Part shown: piece after piece, positions 1 to 10,296 of the stretch
How positions within the stretch are numbered: position 1 is the stretch's first letter
Layout of the letters: each line of letters begins with the position of its first letter
From: Xiphydria camelus
Lineage: Eukaryota; Arthropoda; Insecta; Hymenoptera; Xiphydriidae
Length of the DNA: 64,000 nucleotides
Reading direction: 5' to 3'
Assembly (NCBI GenBank): GCA_963678675.1
Contig: OY783195.1
Location: forward strand, 8,504,001-8,568,000
The notes under the pieces: model-generated
Told to the model about the DNA's origin: nothing
The model's database searches: none
Seen by the model: only the letters and a program-made list of their open reading frames with translations
Made by a program: the position numbers and the translations under genes

Positions 1-257
1 AATCGGCAGGGAGACCTGAGCGTCTGAAAACCGAGACCTCGTGTACCGAGAGACTTCGAGTTTTGTTTTCAGTTAGAAAGTTACGAAATATATTTTGTTT
101 TAATGTTAAGATCATTAGGCAATATCTCGAGCTTTAAAATAAAAAAAAACTAAAAAATTTCAATTTTTCACTAAGAAAACGTTAATTTTTAAATGGGGCA
201 TAGGGTGCAACTCAGGTGAGCTTTTATGTTTCAAAAACCCACGTGAGTAACGAAGGG
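1..257. mobile_element. right part of a TTAA-flanked piggyBac-type MITE, cut by the window edge
   Basis: This stretch closely matches 29004-29260, the right half of a complete MITE. It ends in GTGAGTAACGAAGGG followed by TTAA at 258-261, as piggyBac-type elements do. The left end lies outside the window. It has no coding capacity. Confidence 0.75.
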
Positions 258-438
258 TTAATCTTATAGGGTACGCAATATTTCAGAATTTGATTCGACT
301 TACATTTAGCATGCGAATGTTATATGAAATTATTATGTGAAAGAAAGTGGGTATGAAAGACTCATATTCGAGTTATCATTACGCAGAGCCACATAAGAAT
401 CACGCAGCAGTTTCGTAGTGTCACACTACCTATGTATG

Positions 439-654
439 TACACCCGTACTCACGAATTCTGTCGCTGGTGATTTTTTTTAAATGTTATTTTTAAACTTAC
501 TAACCAGTAAACAATTAATTCTCATGCCCTCATTAGCTACGGTAGCATCTAATCTCGTTAATGAAAGCATGAGGATTGATTAATCATTGGTTAGTACGTT
601 TAAAAATAACATTTAAAAAAGTCACCAGCGACAGAATTCGTGAGCACGGGTGTA
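439..654. mobile_element. palindromic MITE, family A
   Basis: The arms are inverted: TTCTGTCGCTGGTGA on the left is answered by TCACCAGCGACAGAA on the right. The interior carries a conserved pair, ATTCTCATGCCCTCATTA and its near complement. Other copies lie at 3499-3632 (truncated), 34041-34463 (interrupted) and 36673-36855. It is non-coding. Confidence 0.8.
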
Positions 655-1512
655 CGTGTTTTCGCCAGATCCGTTTAGCGGGGTATATCCATGGAAGAGG
701 TGAACACATTCGAAATACATATAGCCGTTCGCTCTGTCCGGTTGTACCGTGCGTTATTCAAAATGTTTCATTTTATAAAGCAACTCCATCCAAACGTAAT
801 CTCTACACCTCTTGGAAAACACGCAACACACACACACAACCGGACAGTATGAACCGTCATATTTCGAATGTGTTGATCTCGCCCGTAGAAACGCTGATCT
901 CGTTACATTGTAATCCGATTGGGAGGGGGAGAGCGGGGGGAGGGGGGGGGGGGAGCCCCCGTCGGAATCTCGACATTGACAATGACGGTTAGACTACAGT
1001 TATCAGAGCAGTACGCAGAAAAGTCGAGGCGATCTATAAGTAGTATAAACATCCAGGAACTATTTCGAGATAACGAACAGTGTATGGCAACAGAAGTCTA
1101 ATCAATTTCTATCCCAGTTTCTTGTTTTTTTGACTCCGAGATTCTATTTACGACGAGCCACTCTAGTTTTCCGAATACATTCGAAAGGAGGATCACGCAT
1201 TGATGTAACGAATTTGAAGATCGAGATTTTACGTTTAGTTAGTAGATTGAACCACAATTGTCTTAAGACAATGCATTAGATTACATATTAAAACAGAATT
1301 CGTATCATTTTGCGTTTCAATGAACGTGACAAAGGATTACATTTTGTCCGAATTATATCGCCAACAGACGTCCCATTCGAAGGATGATAAATATCCGGTG
1401 ATATAAAATATCTGTGTAATTACCGGTCGTCTTTCCAGGCAAGCCATCTTTTACTAACTACCCCGTTGGAAGTTGCGTTGAGCGTAGAAAGCAAGTTTAA
1501 AAATTGACTCAC
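655..1512. other. no gene seen; low-complexity G-run
   Basis: A purine-rich run with long G tracts lies at about 920-956. A short CA run lies at about 828-838. I see no coding or repeat signal that I can name. Confidence 0.5.
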
Positions 1513-1687
1513 CAGTCGATTCGTGGATCATGGACATTTGTTCATTGTCCTTTGTCATCGAGATCTCAAAGTCGTGCGGATTATTGAGGAAACTACGCAC
1601 GAATTTTTGTATAGATTCTTCGTTCGTTAATTTCATTATGTCGGCTATATTTATTTCAACATGCAATCTCTCCAGCCAATAATTCAT
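1513..1687 (-). CDS. first coding exon of an unidentified host gene
   Basis: I do not recognise this gene. An ATG at 1687 opens 58 codons, MNYWLERLHVEINIADIMKL and onward. The frame ends one base past a codon at a good donor, ACTG|gtgagt at 1513/1512, so the next exon lies to the left, outside the window. The peptide is mixed charged and hydrophobic with no zinc or membrane motif. The 225 bases upstream (1688-1912) have no other gene and may hold the promoter. Frame, start and donor support a real exon, but the product is unknown. Confidence 0.45.
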
Positions 1688-1912
1688 GATTAATACGTTA
1701 ATTCTCACGGAAACTAATTTCCGGCACAAGAGGACACGCTTTCTTATATTCGAAGAACGCTTCAGCTCTCAACGAAATATAACGAAATGTAACGAACTGT
1801 AAAAAACACACACAAGTCGCAAGAACTGCAATGAACTGCCGATCAGGATCAAATTTCGGTTAACCATAGTGTGATATCGATAGAAAGGGAAGTCCCGTTC
1901 TCAGATTTCTGT

Positions 1913-2162
1913 TGTAGCGGCCCGTTGCGCTACGGCGCCTTGTCGCCAGGTGGCGCCGACCTTCGACTCCACGGCTTTCGGCTTCTCGTTAGTGGTCCAA
2001 CAACGGGCAAGTTTCTATATAAGACCGCAACTGCCCGTCTATCACCGAGGACCACAGAGCATCTAAGGCAGGAGTCGGCCTAGCTTTACTGACGAGTCCA
2101 CAGGCCGACTCCGGAACGAAACGCTCCGCCGATAAGATGGCGACCACATCCTTTTCGCCACA
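1913..2162 (+). mobile_element. LTR copy, plus orientation
   Basis: A 250-bp unit begins TGTAGCGGCCCG and ends TTTTCGCCACA, the usual TG...CA ends of an LTR. It is the inverted partner of 2580-2829. It contains a TATA box (tatataag near 2016-2023), consistent with an LTR promoter. It abuts the truncated LTR of an oppositely oriented copy. Confidence 0.65.
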
Positions 2163-2164
2163 CT

Positions 2165-2829
2165 GTTGTAGGGCGCCGTAGCGCGACGGGCCGCTACAGT
2201 ACTCCCTCCCTAGTGACGTCTGATGTATGCAGACGGAACGAAACGGAAGAAGTTGGTGTGTGTGTCAACGGCTTGGCTGCGAGCGTGTCTGCGTGTGGCT
2301 GGAACGACGTGGGTTGGAGACTCCGCCGGTGTGTTCGTCGCAGCGTGTGAGAGATCGATCCTGAGTGTGTGAGCCGTGACGTCATGACGGGGCGTGTACA
2401 CATGTGCCGTGCCGGGGCGTGAGTGTGCCGTGCCGGGGCGTGTACGCGTGCCGTGCCGTCAGCGTGACGTCGGTTCTGCTTCCAGAGATCAAGGTGTCCT
2501 TGTCATGGGAGTTCCCTTGGTCCAGAAAGTATGCTGCAGGATGATGATCTTCTCCGCTGGATCACGTCGGGGTCACCAATGTGGCGAAAAGGATGTGGTC
2601 GCCATCTTATCGGCGGAGCGTTTCGTCCCGGAGTCGGCCTGTGGACTCGTCAGTAAGGCTAGGCCGACTCCTGCCTTAGACGCTCTGTGGTCCTCGGTGA
2701 TAGACGGGCAGTTGCGGTCTTATATAGAAACTTGCCCGTTGTTGGACCACTAACGAGAAGCCGAAAGCCGTGGAGTCGAAGGTCGGCGCCACCTGGCGGC
2801 AGGGCACCGTAGCGCGACGGGCCGCTACA
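2165..2829 (-). mobile_element. small LTR retroelement remnant (TRIM-like), minus orientation
   Basis: Read on the minus strand, the parts come in order. A 250-bp LTR (2829-2580) is followed at once by a primer-site-like stretch, TTGGTGACCCCGACGTGATC (about 2578-2559). Next are about 380 bp of non-coding interior, a purine tract gggaggga (about 2212-2203), and the first 34 bases of a second LTR (2198-2165). The second LTR then breaks off into the plus-strand LTR at 1913-2162. No gag or pol is present. Confidence 0.6.
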
Positions 2830-3173
2830 CTGTCTTTGCTACTTGCGTCATCTAGTGTACATAAGAGGTGTATTACGTACCGCGTAGCGTTATGGCGAAT
2901 AGGGAGTTTTTGAGCTCCTTAATTTTAGAACGTTAAACGTAAAACGTTATGTTGAGCATGCGCAGTGGCTTCATAATAACCGATTACGCTATTAAACGAT
3001 AACGTGATACCTTATTAGACGGAGAATAGGGTACGCTTAATAAGCGATAACGGAAATGCACTGTCGCTAGAGTGCGCTTAGGGAGTAGAGAGAAGAACCA
3101 ATGGCGTCAGAAGAAAGACCGAGTCTGGAGGAAAGCGGCACGTGCCCGACCGATGACAGCGTTGTAAGCGTTG
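2830..3173. other. no feature seen
   Basis: This is unassigned intergenic sequence between the LTR remnant and a foldback MITE. I see no coding or repeat signal. Confidence 0.5.
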
Positions 3174-3493
3174 TACCGTATGTCCGCGATCATTTGAACC
3201 ATAGGAAAATTGCGAGTTTTGCATGAGCACCCCTTTGGGTCTCCTCGTCCAATAGAATCACCGGAGAAGCGTGAATGCGCATGCGTAGTCATCCGCGAGT
3301 GTGGCGTCGTCAGCAAGTTCAGATCGGTTATCGAAATAATCGATCTGAACTTGCTGACGTCGCCACACTCGCGGATGACTACGCATGCGCATTCACGCTT
3401 CTCCGGTGATTCTATTGGACGAGGAGACCCAAAGGGGTGCTCATGCAAAACTCGCAATTTTTCTATGGTTCAAATGATCGCGGACATACGGTA
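3174..3493. mobile_element. foldback MITE, family B
   Basis: The element is nearly perfectly palindromic from TACCGTATGTCCGCGATC to its complement ending at 3493, with the centre near 3333. Three more copies lie at 15608-15924, 15977-16296 and 16297-16599. Both arms read the same short peptide on opposite strands, a by-product of symmetry rather than a gene. The outer TA is probably the target duplication. Confidence 0.85.
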
Positions 3494-3498
3494 CATAC

Positions 3499-3632
3499 GA
3501 GGAATGATTAATCAATCCTCATGTTTTCAAATAAAGATAGGCGCCACCGTAGCCAATGAGGGCGGCTAGTATGTATAATATGTTTAAAAATGATATTTTA
3601 GAAAGTCACTATAGCGACAAGAATCTGTGAAG
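3499..3632. repeat. truncated MITE, family A
   Basis: It matches one side and the centre of family A (TGATTAATCAATCCTCATG ... GTTTAAAAATGATATTTTAG ... AAGTCACTATAGCGAC). The other end is missing where the family B foldback begins. Confidence 0.6.
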
Positions 3633-4343
3633 CAGGGTTTAGGTATTGTAAATAAATGCTTTATAAAAAAAAAGGTTCTCGTCTGATCACCAAAGTTAAC
3701 CCGTAACTGGTGACATGTACTACCTTCTTTGTTCCACGAACACCAATGTGTATAAGGCCCGGTTCCACAACTTTCAGTTTAAGCCGAGCTTAACGAATCT
3801 AATGTTAAAGTTGACCAGATATTTAATCTTAGTTAAGTCCACATTTCGTTCCACAAGGTATTCAGATCCGCGGCTTTCGTAAACTTATAACTTTCTACGA
3901 TAACTCTTAGGGCCGGTTGTATAAAGATTGCTTGAACTGCCGTTCGACGGAACTGAGTTCAAATTTTGAACGGAGTTCATTTTCGCTGGCGTTGTTCAAC
4001 GAAATTAATCTGTAGTTCAGCTGAACTAACATTTACCAATGTTGGTAGGACTGCCGGTTGGTAAATTTCGATTTATTACTAGGTTATTTGACGGCTTGAA
4101 GCAAATTGGCGTAAGTAAATCTGTCAACTTTTGCTATTTGCTTCACTCAAATTTGATTTCGCTGGCTTAAATTATTCTGTACACTGCCCAGTTTTGCGAA
4201 ATATTTGAATATACTTTTCTTCTATACAAGTTTGAGGTAAGTTTTTGATACTTCAAAAATAATAGTGCAAATGTAGGCACCTTATTTGGAGTAGTGGCTT
4301 TACTTATTATATGTACATTTTTTTTAGGTTAGTACTGGTGAAA
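3633..4343. other. upstream region of the Myb/SANT gene with two Harbinger-like ends
   Basis: Two starts typical of PIF/Harbinger ends are present: GGCCCGGTTCCACAACTTTC at 3758 and GGGCCGGTTGTATAAAGATT at 3911. I found no partner end for either. A possible 3' splice site (tttttttag) precedes the ATG at 4344. Nothing here is coding. Confidence 0.4.
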
Positions 4344-6453
4344 ATGTCCACTATGGGCCGATTCCACCAACTCTGATTAAATACTTGATTACCTAATCAC
4401 GATTATATTTAATCGGCGTTCTAATCATGATTAACTGCACAATTCGTTCCACCATGAATTTTTAACCCCCGATTATCTAATCATATACCCTCTTCGCAAT
4501 AAGTTTTGGTTTTGTTGTAACGGTGATTCTGATTGGTTCATCAACGGAACTTGTAATGGAGTAGGAGGAAAACCTGACGTGATCAACTGACGCGCCGCAA
4601 GCCGAGCTCAGTGAGCTGCCGAAATCTCCAACAGAATTTAAAAAGGAACCAGTTGCATAATACCGGAGAGCAAGCAGGAGTTGTACTCTGGGTGCAATAG
4701 CGTGGTTTTTGAAATGTGCACTCCCTTTATTTAGTAAATACAGAAAATTCTACGCGATTTTTAACATAATATGATAATGTTGCGATATTTTAAAATAGAT
4801 TATATATTATTTTTAAGAAGTAATTTATCTTTCTGTAGCGTGTTGCAAATTATGTACAATTTCCAGAAGCAAAGCTTCAACACTGTCTTTCGATAACCGA
4901 AAACGCGTAATGAAATCCAAATCATTCAAAGTTTGGAAATAATTAATTCGTTCCTTAATTAAATGTGGCCTTCTATCAATTTCGATACTATTTTCATCAT
5001 CAGATGATGATAAAATATCGTCGTAAAATAAATTCATGTCCGATATAGTATTGCACAGCAGTGAAACTTCGACTTTGAGGTTATGTTGATCCACGTTAAT
5101 CACTGGTTAGGTTCCTAATCGGCCAAAAATGGCTGATTAAGTTCAACGGTGATTATCTCACTTTAATCATGGTTTAAAAATTGGTGGAACGCAAGAGCAT
5201 GATTAAATTAAGCTAATCGGGAATTAACAATTTAATCAGAGTTGGTGGTTTCGGCCCTATGTCATCCTCGGAATCCTTCAATAGAAAGAGAACTATTAAT
5301 TTTAGTTCAAAGGAAGTAGAGATTTTAATAAACCTTGTGGAAAATTATAAAGATAGGATAGAGTGCAAGAAAACCGATAGAACTAGTAATAGTGCAAAAA
5401 ATGAGGCGTGGTACCATTTAGCGAAGGAATTCAACAGCGTATCTGGCGAGACATACAGGGATGCAAAAATACTTCGTAACAAGTACGAAAATATAAAAAA
5501 ACGGTCGAAGCAGAGATTTGCTGACGAAAAGATGTACCAACGAGGTACTGGTGGAGGGCCTCAGAAAACTTTTATTACAGATGTGGATAAGAGGGTGGTC
5601 GATATAATAGGCACTCAAATGACAGGACTTCAGTCAGAATTTGATGGTGATCAAGGTATGTGAGCAGTCTACTATACAGGACATCGATCCTAAAATTGAC
5701 CCTCTATTGCCTGGTTTATATTGATCGAGTAGATTGGTGAGTGACTGGGCCAAGTTACTCGACTCGCCTCAGTTACATTTGTCGACTGTGCTTAACCACT
5801 CGAGTCACTCACTCGCCCAATCGTTAACATTAACCTGCTTTTCTTCACTCGCTCTACTGCTCGCCCATCTACTCGATCAATGTAAAGCAGGCATATGTTC
5901 TTGTTTGTGAAGATAACCCAAAAATATATATTTTTTTAATTTTTATGGCATTATCCAATTTTTTAAAATTAAATTTATAATGACCCTTACATACAGGGCG
6001 TCATATGACGATTATAGAAGTAATAATAAAATACTATTTATTTGCACTGAACACTACATAAATCTTTTCTTTTACAGATTCTATTGATAATACTGAAACA
6101 ATGGAGATGTCAGAATGGGATGAGATTCATCAAAGTCAACATGACATAGGTAAAATTTCTATTAATGTGAATAGTGAAACAATTTATCATTATTTACTTA
6201 ATTTCAGAATTACATGGAAATGATACTGAGGAAGAGGTAGAGGTAGCACCTGAAGTTCCAGAAGAATCGATAATAACTTTTTCGAAATCAATTCCTTGTT
6301 AGTATATTATTTACTTTACCTTTCCACCTTGCTTTCTGCTTATTTTCTTTACACGGATTGTTTATTTAATAGGTACCACAACCTCATCAACATATGCATT
6401 GCCACTAACCAATAAGCTTTCTTCCCGAGCAAGCAGTTCGAAAGTTCATTTTG
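4344..6453 (+). CDS. Myb/SANT-like DNA-binding protein of a Harbinger-type element, four exons visible, interrupted
   Basis: Coding pieces are 4344-4354 plus 5261-5655, then 6078-6149, 6208-6297 and 6373-6453. All introns are GT-AG and all in phase 1, so the frame stays open. The first exon has a Myb/SANT-like trihelix, with EVEILINLVENYKDRIE, the W of EAWYHLAKEFN, and KYENIKKRSKQRFADEK. The later exons are acidic linker. Such proteins are the accessory DNA-binding partner of Harbinger transposases; the role here is inferred. A 903-bp element (4355-5257) sits between codons 3 and 4. The usable start is now the ATG at 5259. No end is seen after 6453, where a palindrome follows, so the C-terminus is missing or uncertain. 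Confidence 0.7.
4355..5257. mobile_element. 903-bp Harbinger-derived non-autonomous element
   Basis: The terminal inverted repeats are GGGCCGATTCCACCAACTCT on the left and the complement of GGGCCGAAACCACCAACTCT on the right. It is flanked by a 3-bp duplication, TAT (4352-4354 and 5258-5260). Removing the element and one TAT restores an open frame in the Myb/SANT gene. It contains a decayed HARBI1 first exon on the minus strand. Confidence 0.85.
4828..5037 (-). pseudogene. relic of a HARBI1-like transposase first exon
   Basis: From an ATG at 5037 it encodes an acidic stretch (SSSDDENSIEID), then RRPHLIKERINYFQTLNDLD and FITRFRLSKDSVEALL. This is the N-terminal pattern of Harbinger transposases (compare RFRLSKETV at 6777-6993 and YRMSKDSFNLL at 58490-58776). 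The expected donor after ATERK reads AAAG|ataaat, so the GT is lost. The catalytic exon is absent. Confidence 0.6.
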
Positions 6454-6477
6454 GTTAGTATATAAATAATTATTTAT

Positions 6478-6760
6478 ATTCTTAAGATAATACTTCTGTT
6501 GCCTGTAGTTTAAATTTAACTGAACTTTTATTCGGTAATAATCAGGCCTTTAAAATATCCACAAGAATAACTACACGTCTGACGTTTCGGTTCCTCTTCG
6601 AACCCTCTTCGGAGACGTACGTCTCTGAAGAGGGTTCGAAGAGGAACCGAAACGTCAGACGTGTAGTTATTCTTGTGGATATTTAAAAGGCCTGATTATT
6701 ACCGAAAAAAAGTTCAATTAAATTTAAACTACAGGCAACAGAGGTATTATCTTAAGATAT
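6478..6760. repeat. 280-bp near-perfect palindrome
   Basis: The arms run from CTTAAGATAATACTTCTGTT to its complement, with the centre GAGACGTACGTCTC near 6613. It is a foldback MITE inserted just after the last visible Myb/SANT exon, and it may have removed or displaced the gene's 3' end. Confidence 0.85.
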
Positions 6761-6776
6761 ATAAAAATGCTTTACC

Positions 6777-6993
6777 TTTTACTTCGTGTTTCAATTGCAG
6801 GAGATACATGGTCTACAATATAATTTACAGTTTCTTTTGATAAACGAAATCGCTGCAAAAATTCAATATCTCTCCATCGAACAAAATGATTTGGTCGTTC
6901 TCTGAACTGCCGCCTCATTCTAGGATATAAAACAGCATTCACTACATCCAAAAAATCTTCATCGTCTGTTAGGGGTTCGTCCAAGTAATCCAT
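6777..6993 (-). CDS. HARBI1-like transposase, first exon only
   Basis: The ATG at 6993 opens 72 codons: an acidic start (MDYLDEPLTDDEDFLDVV), then a basic segment, MRRQFRERPNHFVRW, then the family helix FLQRFRLSKETVNYIVDHV. It ends at an intact donor, AAAAG|gtaaag. The catalytic DDE exon would lie to the left on the minus strand, but I cannot find it. It is opposite in orientation to the Myb/SANT gene, as in the complete element at 48-59 kb. It is probably a deletion derivative. Confidence 0.6.
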
Positions 6994-7004
6994 TTCAATA
7001 ATAT

Positions 7005-7157
7005 ATATATATATATATATGAGGAGCACAGTTCCAAAACTCATTTAGTCCATTCGCAGTTTGTCTTATAATCGCTAAACTATTAGCAATTATAGGACAA
7101 ACTGCGAATGGACTAAACGAGTTTTGGAACTGTGCTCCTCATATATATATATATACG
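7005..7157. repeat. hairpin flanked by TA microsatellites
   Basis: Two 60-bp arms (GAGGAGCACAGTTCCAAAAC ... and its complement) surround a short loop near 7080. (TA)n tracts lie on both sides. It is a small foldback with no coding capacity. Confidence 0.75.
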
Positions 7158-8161
7158 AAAATAATAATATATATATATATATATGTGTCAGGCGGTAGAT
7201 TCCAGGACATGTTTTTTTTTTCCCTTTAATTAATGGTTTAGGTTCCAACGAATCTATGTATACACGATTGTTTTCAAAATTTGTGTAACGTTGTGAATGG
7301 TAACAATTTTTTTTGATATTAGCAGATTCCAGGACACTTCTATATTGGCAGTAACCACGACATTTCATCATACCAGGACTGTCCTGAAAAATATTTATAT
7401 CATATGGCAGAATCCAGGACTACACACACTAACGATAAAACGTTCAAATTAGCATCAAATGGAAATTTAGATGGATTATTATACGATATTACAATAATAG
7501 GAAACCAGCAAAACCTACCACATAAAATGTTTTCAAATTTCAGCATTATATCGGAAATTAAAACATATTACTTGACTGTCTTTAGAACTGCCATTATGCA
7601 TCCATTAGATTGTTTCCGGGACAGACAAAGATTTGTCACGTGGCAGTTTCCAAGACAGCAACTGTATCTAAGTACTTAGGTATAACGCAACTCGTAATGT
7701 GTGACCAATTTACAGGAACCAGCTATAACTATTTCGGTATTGTTCAATGACACTAAAAGTATTTGGAATATGAAAGTTATTGACGAATTGAAAGTGGAAT
7801 CCTTATTCATTTATCTCATCACGTGTAATAAAACACACAATCCAGGGTTATATATTTTCTCTTCTCTGTATTAATATTTCTGCATCTGTATCTCCAATCT
7901 TTTTATAGACTAAAATATCAGATACAAAATTTTCATCCGACCTTCATCACTATGAGAAGAAACTCATTCTTACTGCCTTATACAATAGGGGCCATTCAAA
8001 AAACCCGTGATACATAGTTTCTCACATTTTCATGCCCGCCCTCCTTGTGACAAATCGGGATGTTTTATGAGACCCGACCATAAATATCCCGTCATATTTG
8101 TGTAAATCCCCCCCCCCCCCCCCTACAAACATTTGAGCCTTACAACCCCGTATACGTACAT

Positions 8162-8277
8162 TCCAGCAAACACAAAACATAGCCGTTAGGTAACAGCTAC
8201 ATAACAAACTAACCGTTAACTAACTATTAAGTAATAAAGTTAATTGTTACTTAACGGCTAATTTTGTGTTTGCGGGG
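8162..8277. repeat. small MITE with CAGCAAACACAAAA ends
   Basis: CAGCAAACACAAAACATAGC is answered by the complement of CCGCAAACACAAAATTAGC, with AGCCGTTAAGTAAC inside both arms. A C-homopolymer of about 16 bases lies just upstream (about 8108-8123). A similar end, TTGTGTTTGCTGGG, occurs at 12482-12495. Confidence 0.6.
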
Positions 8278-8456
8278 GTATATCAACAAGAACAATATAT
8301 CAGACACAAGATTTTCATACGACTTTAACCACTGTAACAAGATAATTCACCAACATTTTTTTCTAGGGAGTATATTTTCGTAGTTATAGTTTGTTCAATG
8401 TCAACGCTAAATATCCAACTCGATTTGTATATCTGTCACCTTCCAAATTAGTCAGT

Positions 8457-8604
8457 TAAGGCCATCACACGTGAAAAAACGTAAGCAGTATCAGTAAGGA
8501 TTGACCAATCAGAAATACCATTCTTACGGAATTATGCTTAAACAGGCTTTCTGATTGGTCAATCCTTACTGTTACTGCTTACGTTTTTTCACGTGTGATG
8601 GCCT
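8457..8604. repeat. 148-bp hairpin MITE
   Basis: Arms of about 60 bp (AAGGCCATCACACGTGAAAA ... AAGGATTGACCAATCAGAAA and complement) surround a short spacer. Confidence 0.8.
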
Positions 8605-10080
8605 TCAGTACTTCACGCTCATTCACATAGGTTAGATCAGCAACGCATTTACTAATGACTAATTTCTAAAAAATACAGAATTGAGTGACAGGATGTAAAT
8701 CACCAATTGGCAAGTTACAGGACCAAGGCTGAAATTAAAAATAAAAAGTTAACACGACTACATTGATTTACTACAGATGGCCTGAAGTAAGTAAGTTCCA
8801 CTTACGATTTGTCAACAATTTCTGTATACCAAATATTTGACCACAATTATTTAGCAATTTAGAAGTATTGCCAAAATCAATTAATATTAGGTTAGGACGG
8901 ACCTGCTATCACTACATCTAAATTGCTAAATAACTATATAAAAATATTTGGTATACAGAAATCGTTGGCAAAGTTTAAGTCGAATGTTTATTTACTTATC
9001 TTAAGTCACCTATAGTAAAGCAATGTAATGATGTTAACTTTTTTTTAAATTCAAGCTCTGGTTCTGGAACCTGCCAACCGATGAATTATGCAAATGCTGT
9101 CACTCAGTTCTACATTTTTTAAACATTACCTATTAGTAAAGACGTTGTTGTTAATACATAAGTGAATGAGCGTGAGATAACAAATTAATGATGTTTCAGG
9201 TAGTAGAAAAAGGTATCTTGTCATAGTGGTTAAAGTTAGGTATTCGTGTCTGATATATTAAGCCATACGAAGGTTACAGATACGGATACAGAAATATTAC
9301 ATACAGAATAAAATCAACGTTGTAATTTGAAACGTTTTTGTATTCACTTAGACTCTCTATTAACGCATTTGTATTCGCATTTACAATCCTCCTATAAATT
9401 AATTTATTATATCCAAACTTGAATAAGGCTTCGTTTTAAGGCCGATGTATCATGAGAATACAAGATTTTCTTTTAATTACACAATCTATATCAGGAACCA
9501 TCCTACTACATTATGCTTAAATGATTAAGAAATTATTGCCTTGTACCTATTTGCTTAGGTATTATCAATGGTGTATAAACTGAGTTGTCCCTAAAACTAG
9601 AGAACTGTTCGATGAAATGAATTCATGTACCACAATTGGTTGATTCCAGGATCGCTGCTAAAATTTTTAAAAAGACAACGGCTGAAATATTCTCCTATGG
9701 ATAGTTTCAGATAAATAAATAAACATTTCATTTATAATTCTTTAGTGATTTCTTTATACCAAATATTTGTACACAATTATTTAGCAATTCAGAACCATTG
9801 CTGTAATCAGTTACGATTAGGTTAGAATAGACATACTTGCTTCTGAACTGCTAAATAATTATGTACAAATATTTGGTATACAGAAATCACTAAAGAGTTA
9901 TAAGTGGAATGGTTATTTATTTACGTCAAACAAACCATAGGACAATATTTCAGTCGTTTGATCTTTTTAAAAATTTTAGCAGCAGTCCTGGAATCTACTA
10001 ATTGGTGAATGAATTCATTTCATCAAACGCTTCTTTAGGAATAAATCAGTTTATACATCATTGATAATACCTAAGCACAA
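8605..10080. repeat. direct repeat unit 1 within the 6.9-kb element
   Basis: It is about 95% similar by eye to 10297-11770, with a spacing of about 1,692 bp. Each unit contains two inverted modules with GTATACCAAATATTTG arms around a GGTTAG-bearing loop. It also contains a segment at 9217-9470 that reappears inverted at 11866-12130. Confidence 0.75.
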
Positions 10081-10296
10081 GAGGATTACAAATACGAATA
10101 CAAGAACGGTAACAGAGTGCCTATGTAAACGTAAAAACATTTCAAATTAAGATACGGAATACATTCTGTATGTAATATTCCCATATCTGATCTGTAACCT
10201 TTATATGGAATAATATATCAGACACAAGGTTTTTATCTGACTTTAACCATTGTGACAAGATACTTATATCTGTCACCTTACAAATTAGTCAGTTAC

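Noticed and set aside
576..1101. Frames over the first MITE and the G-rich run
   Set aside because: They begin inside a MITE arm at a non-ATG codon and read through low-complexity sequence.
1913..2829. Full LTR retrotransposon
   Set aside because: The interior is about 380 bp with no gag or pol.
3107..3569. Overlapping frames of over 110 aa with the same peptide on both strands
   Set aside because: The DNA is palindromic, so the two strands repeat one another. There is no start context or domain.
6781..6860. Possible fifth Myb/SANT exon after an ag acceptor at 6799-6800
   Set aside because: It stops after seven codons and overlaps the antisense transposase exon, so it is not convincing.
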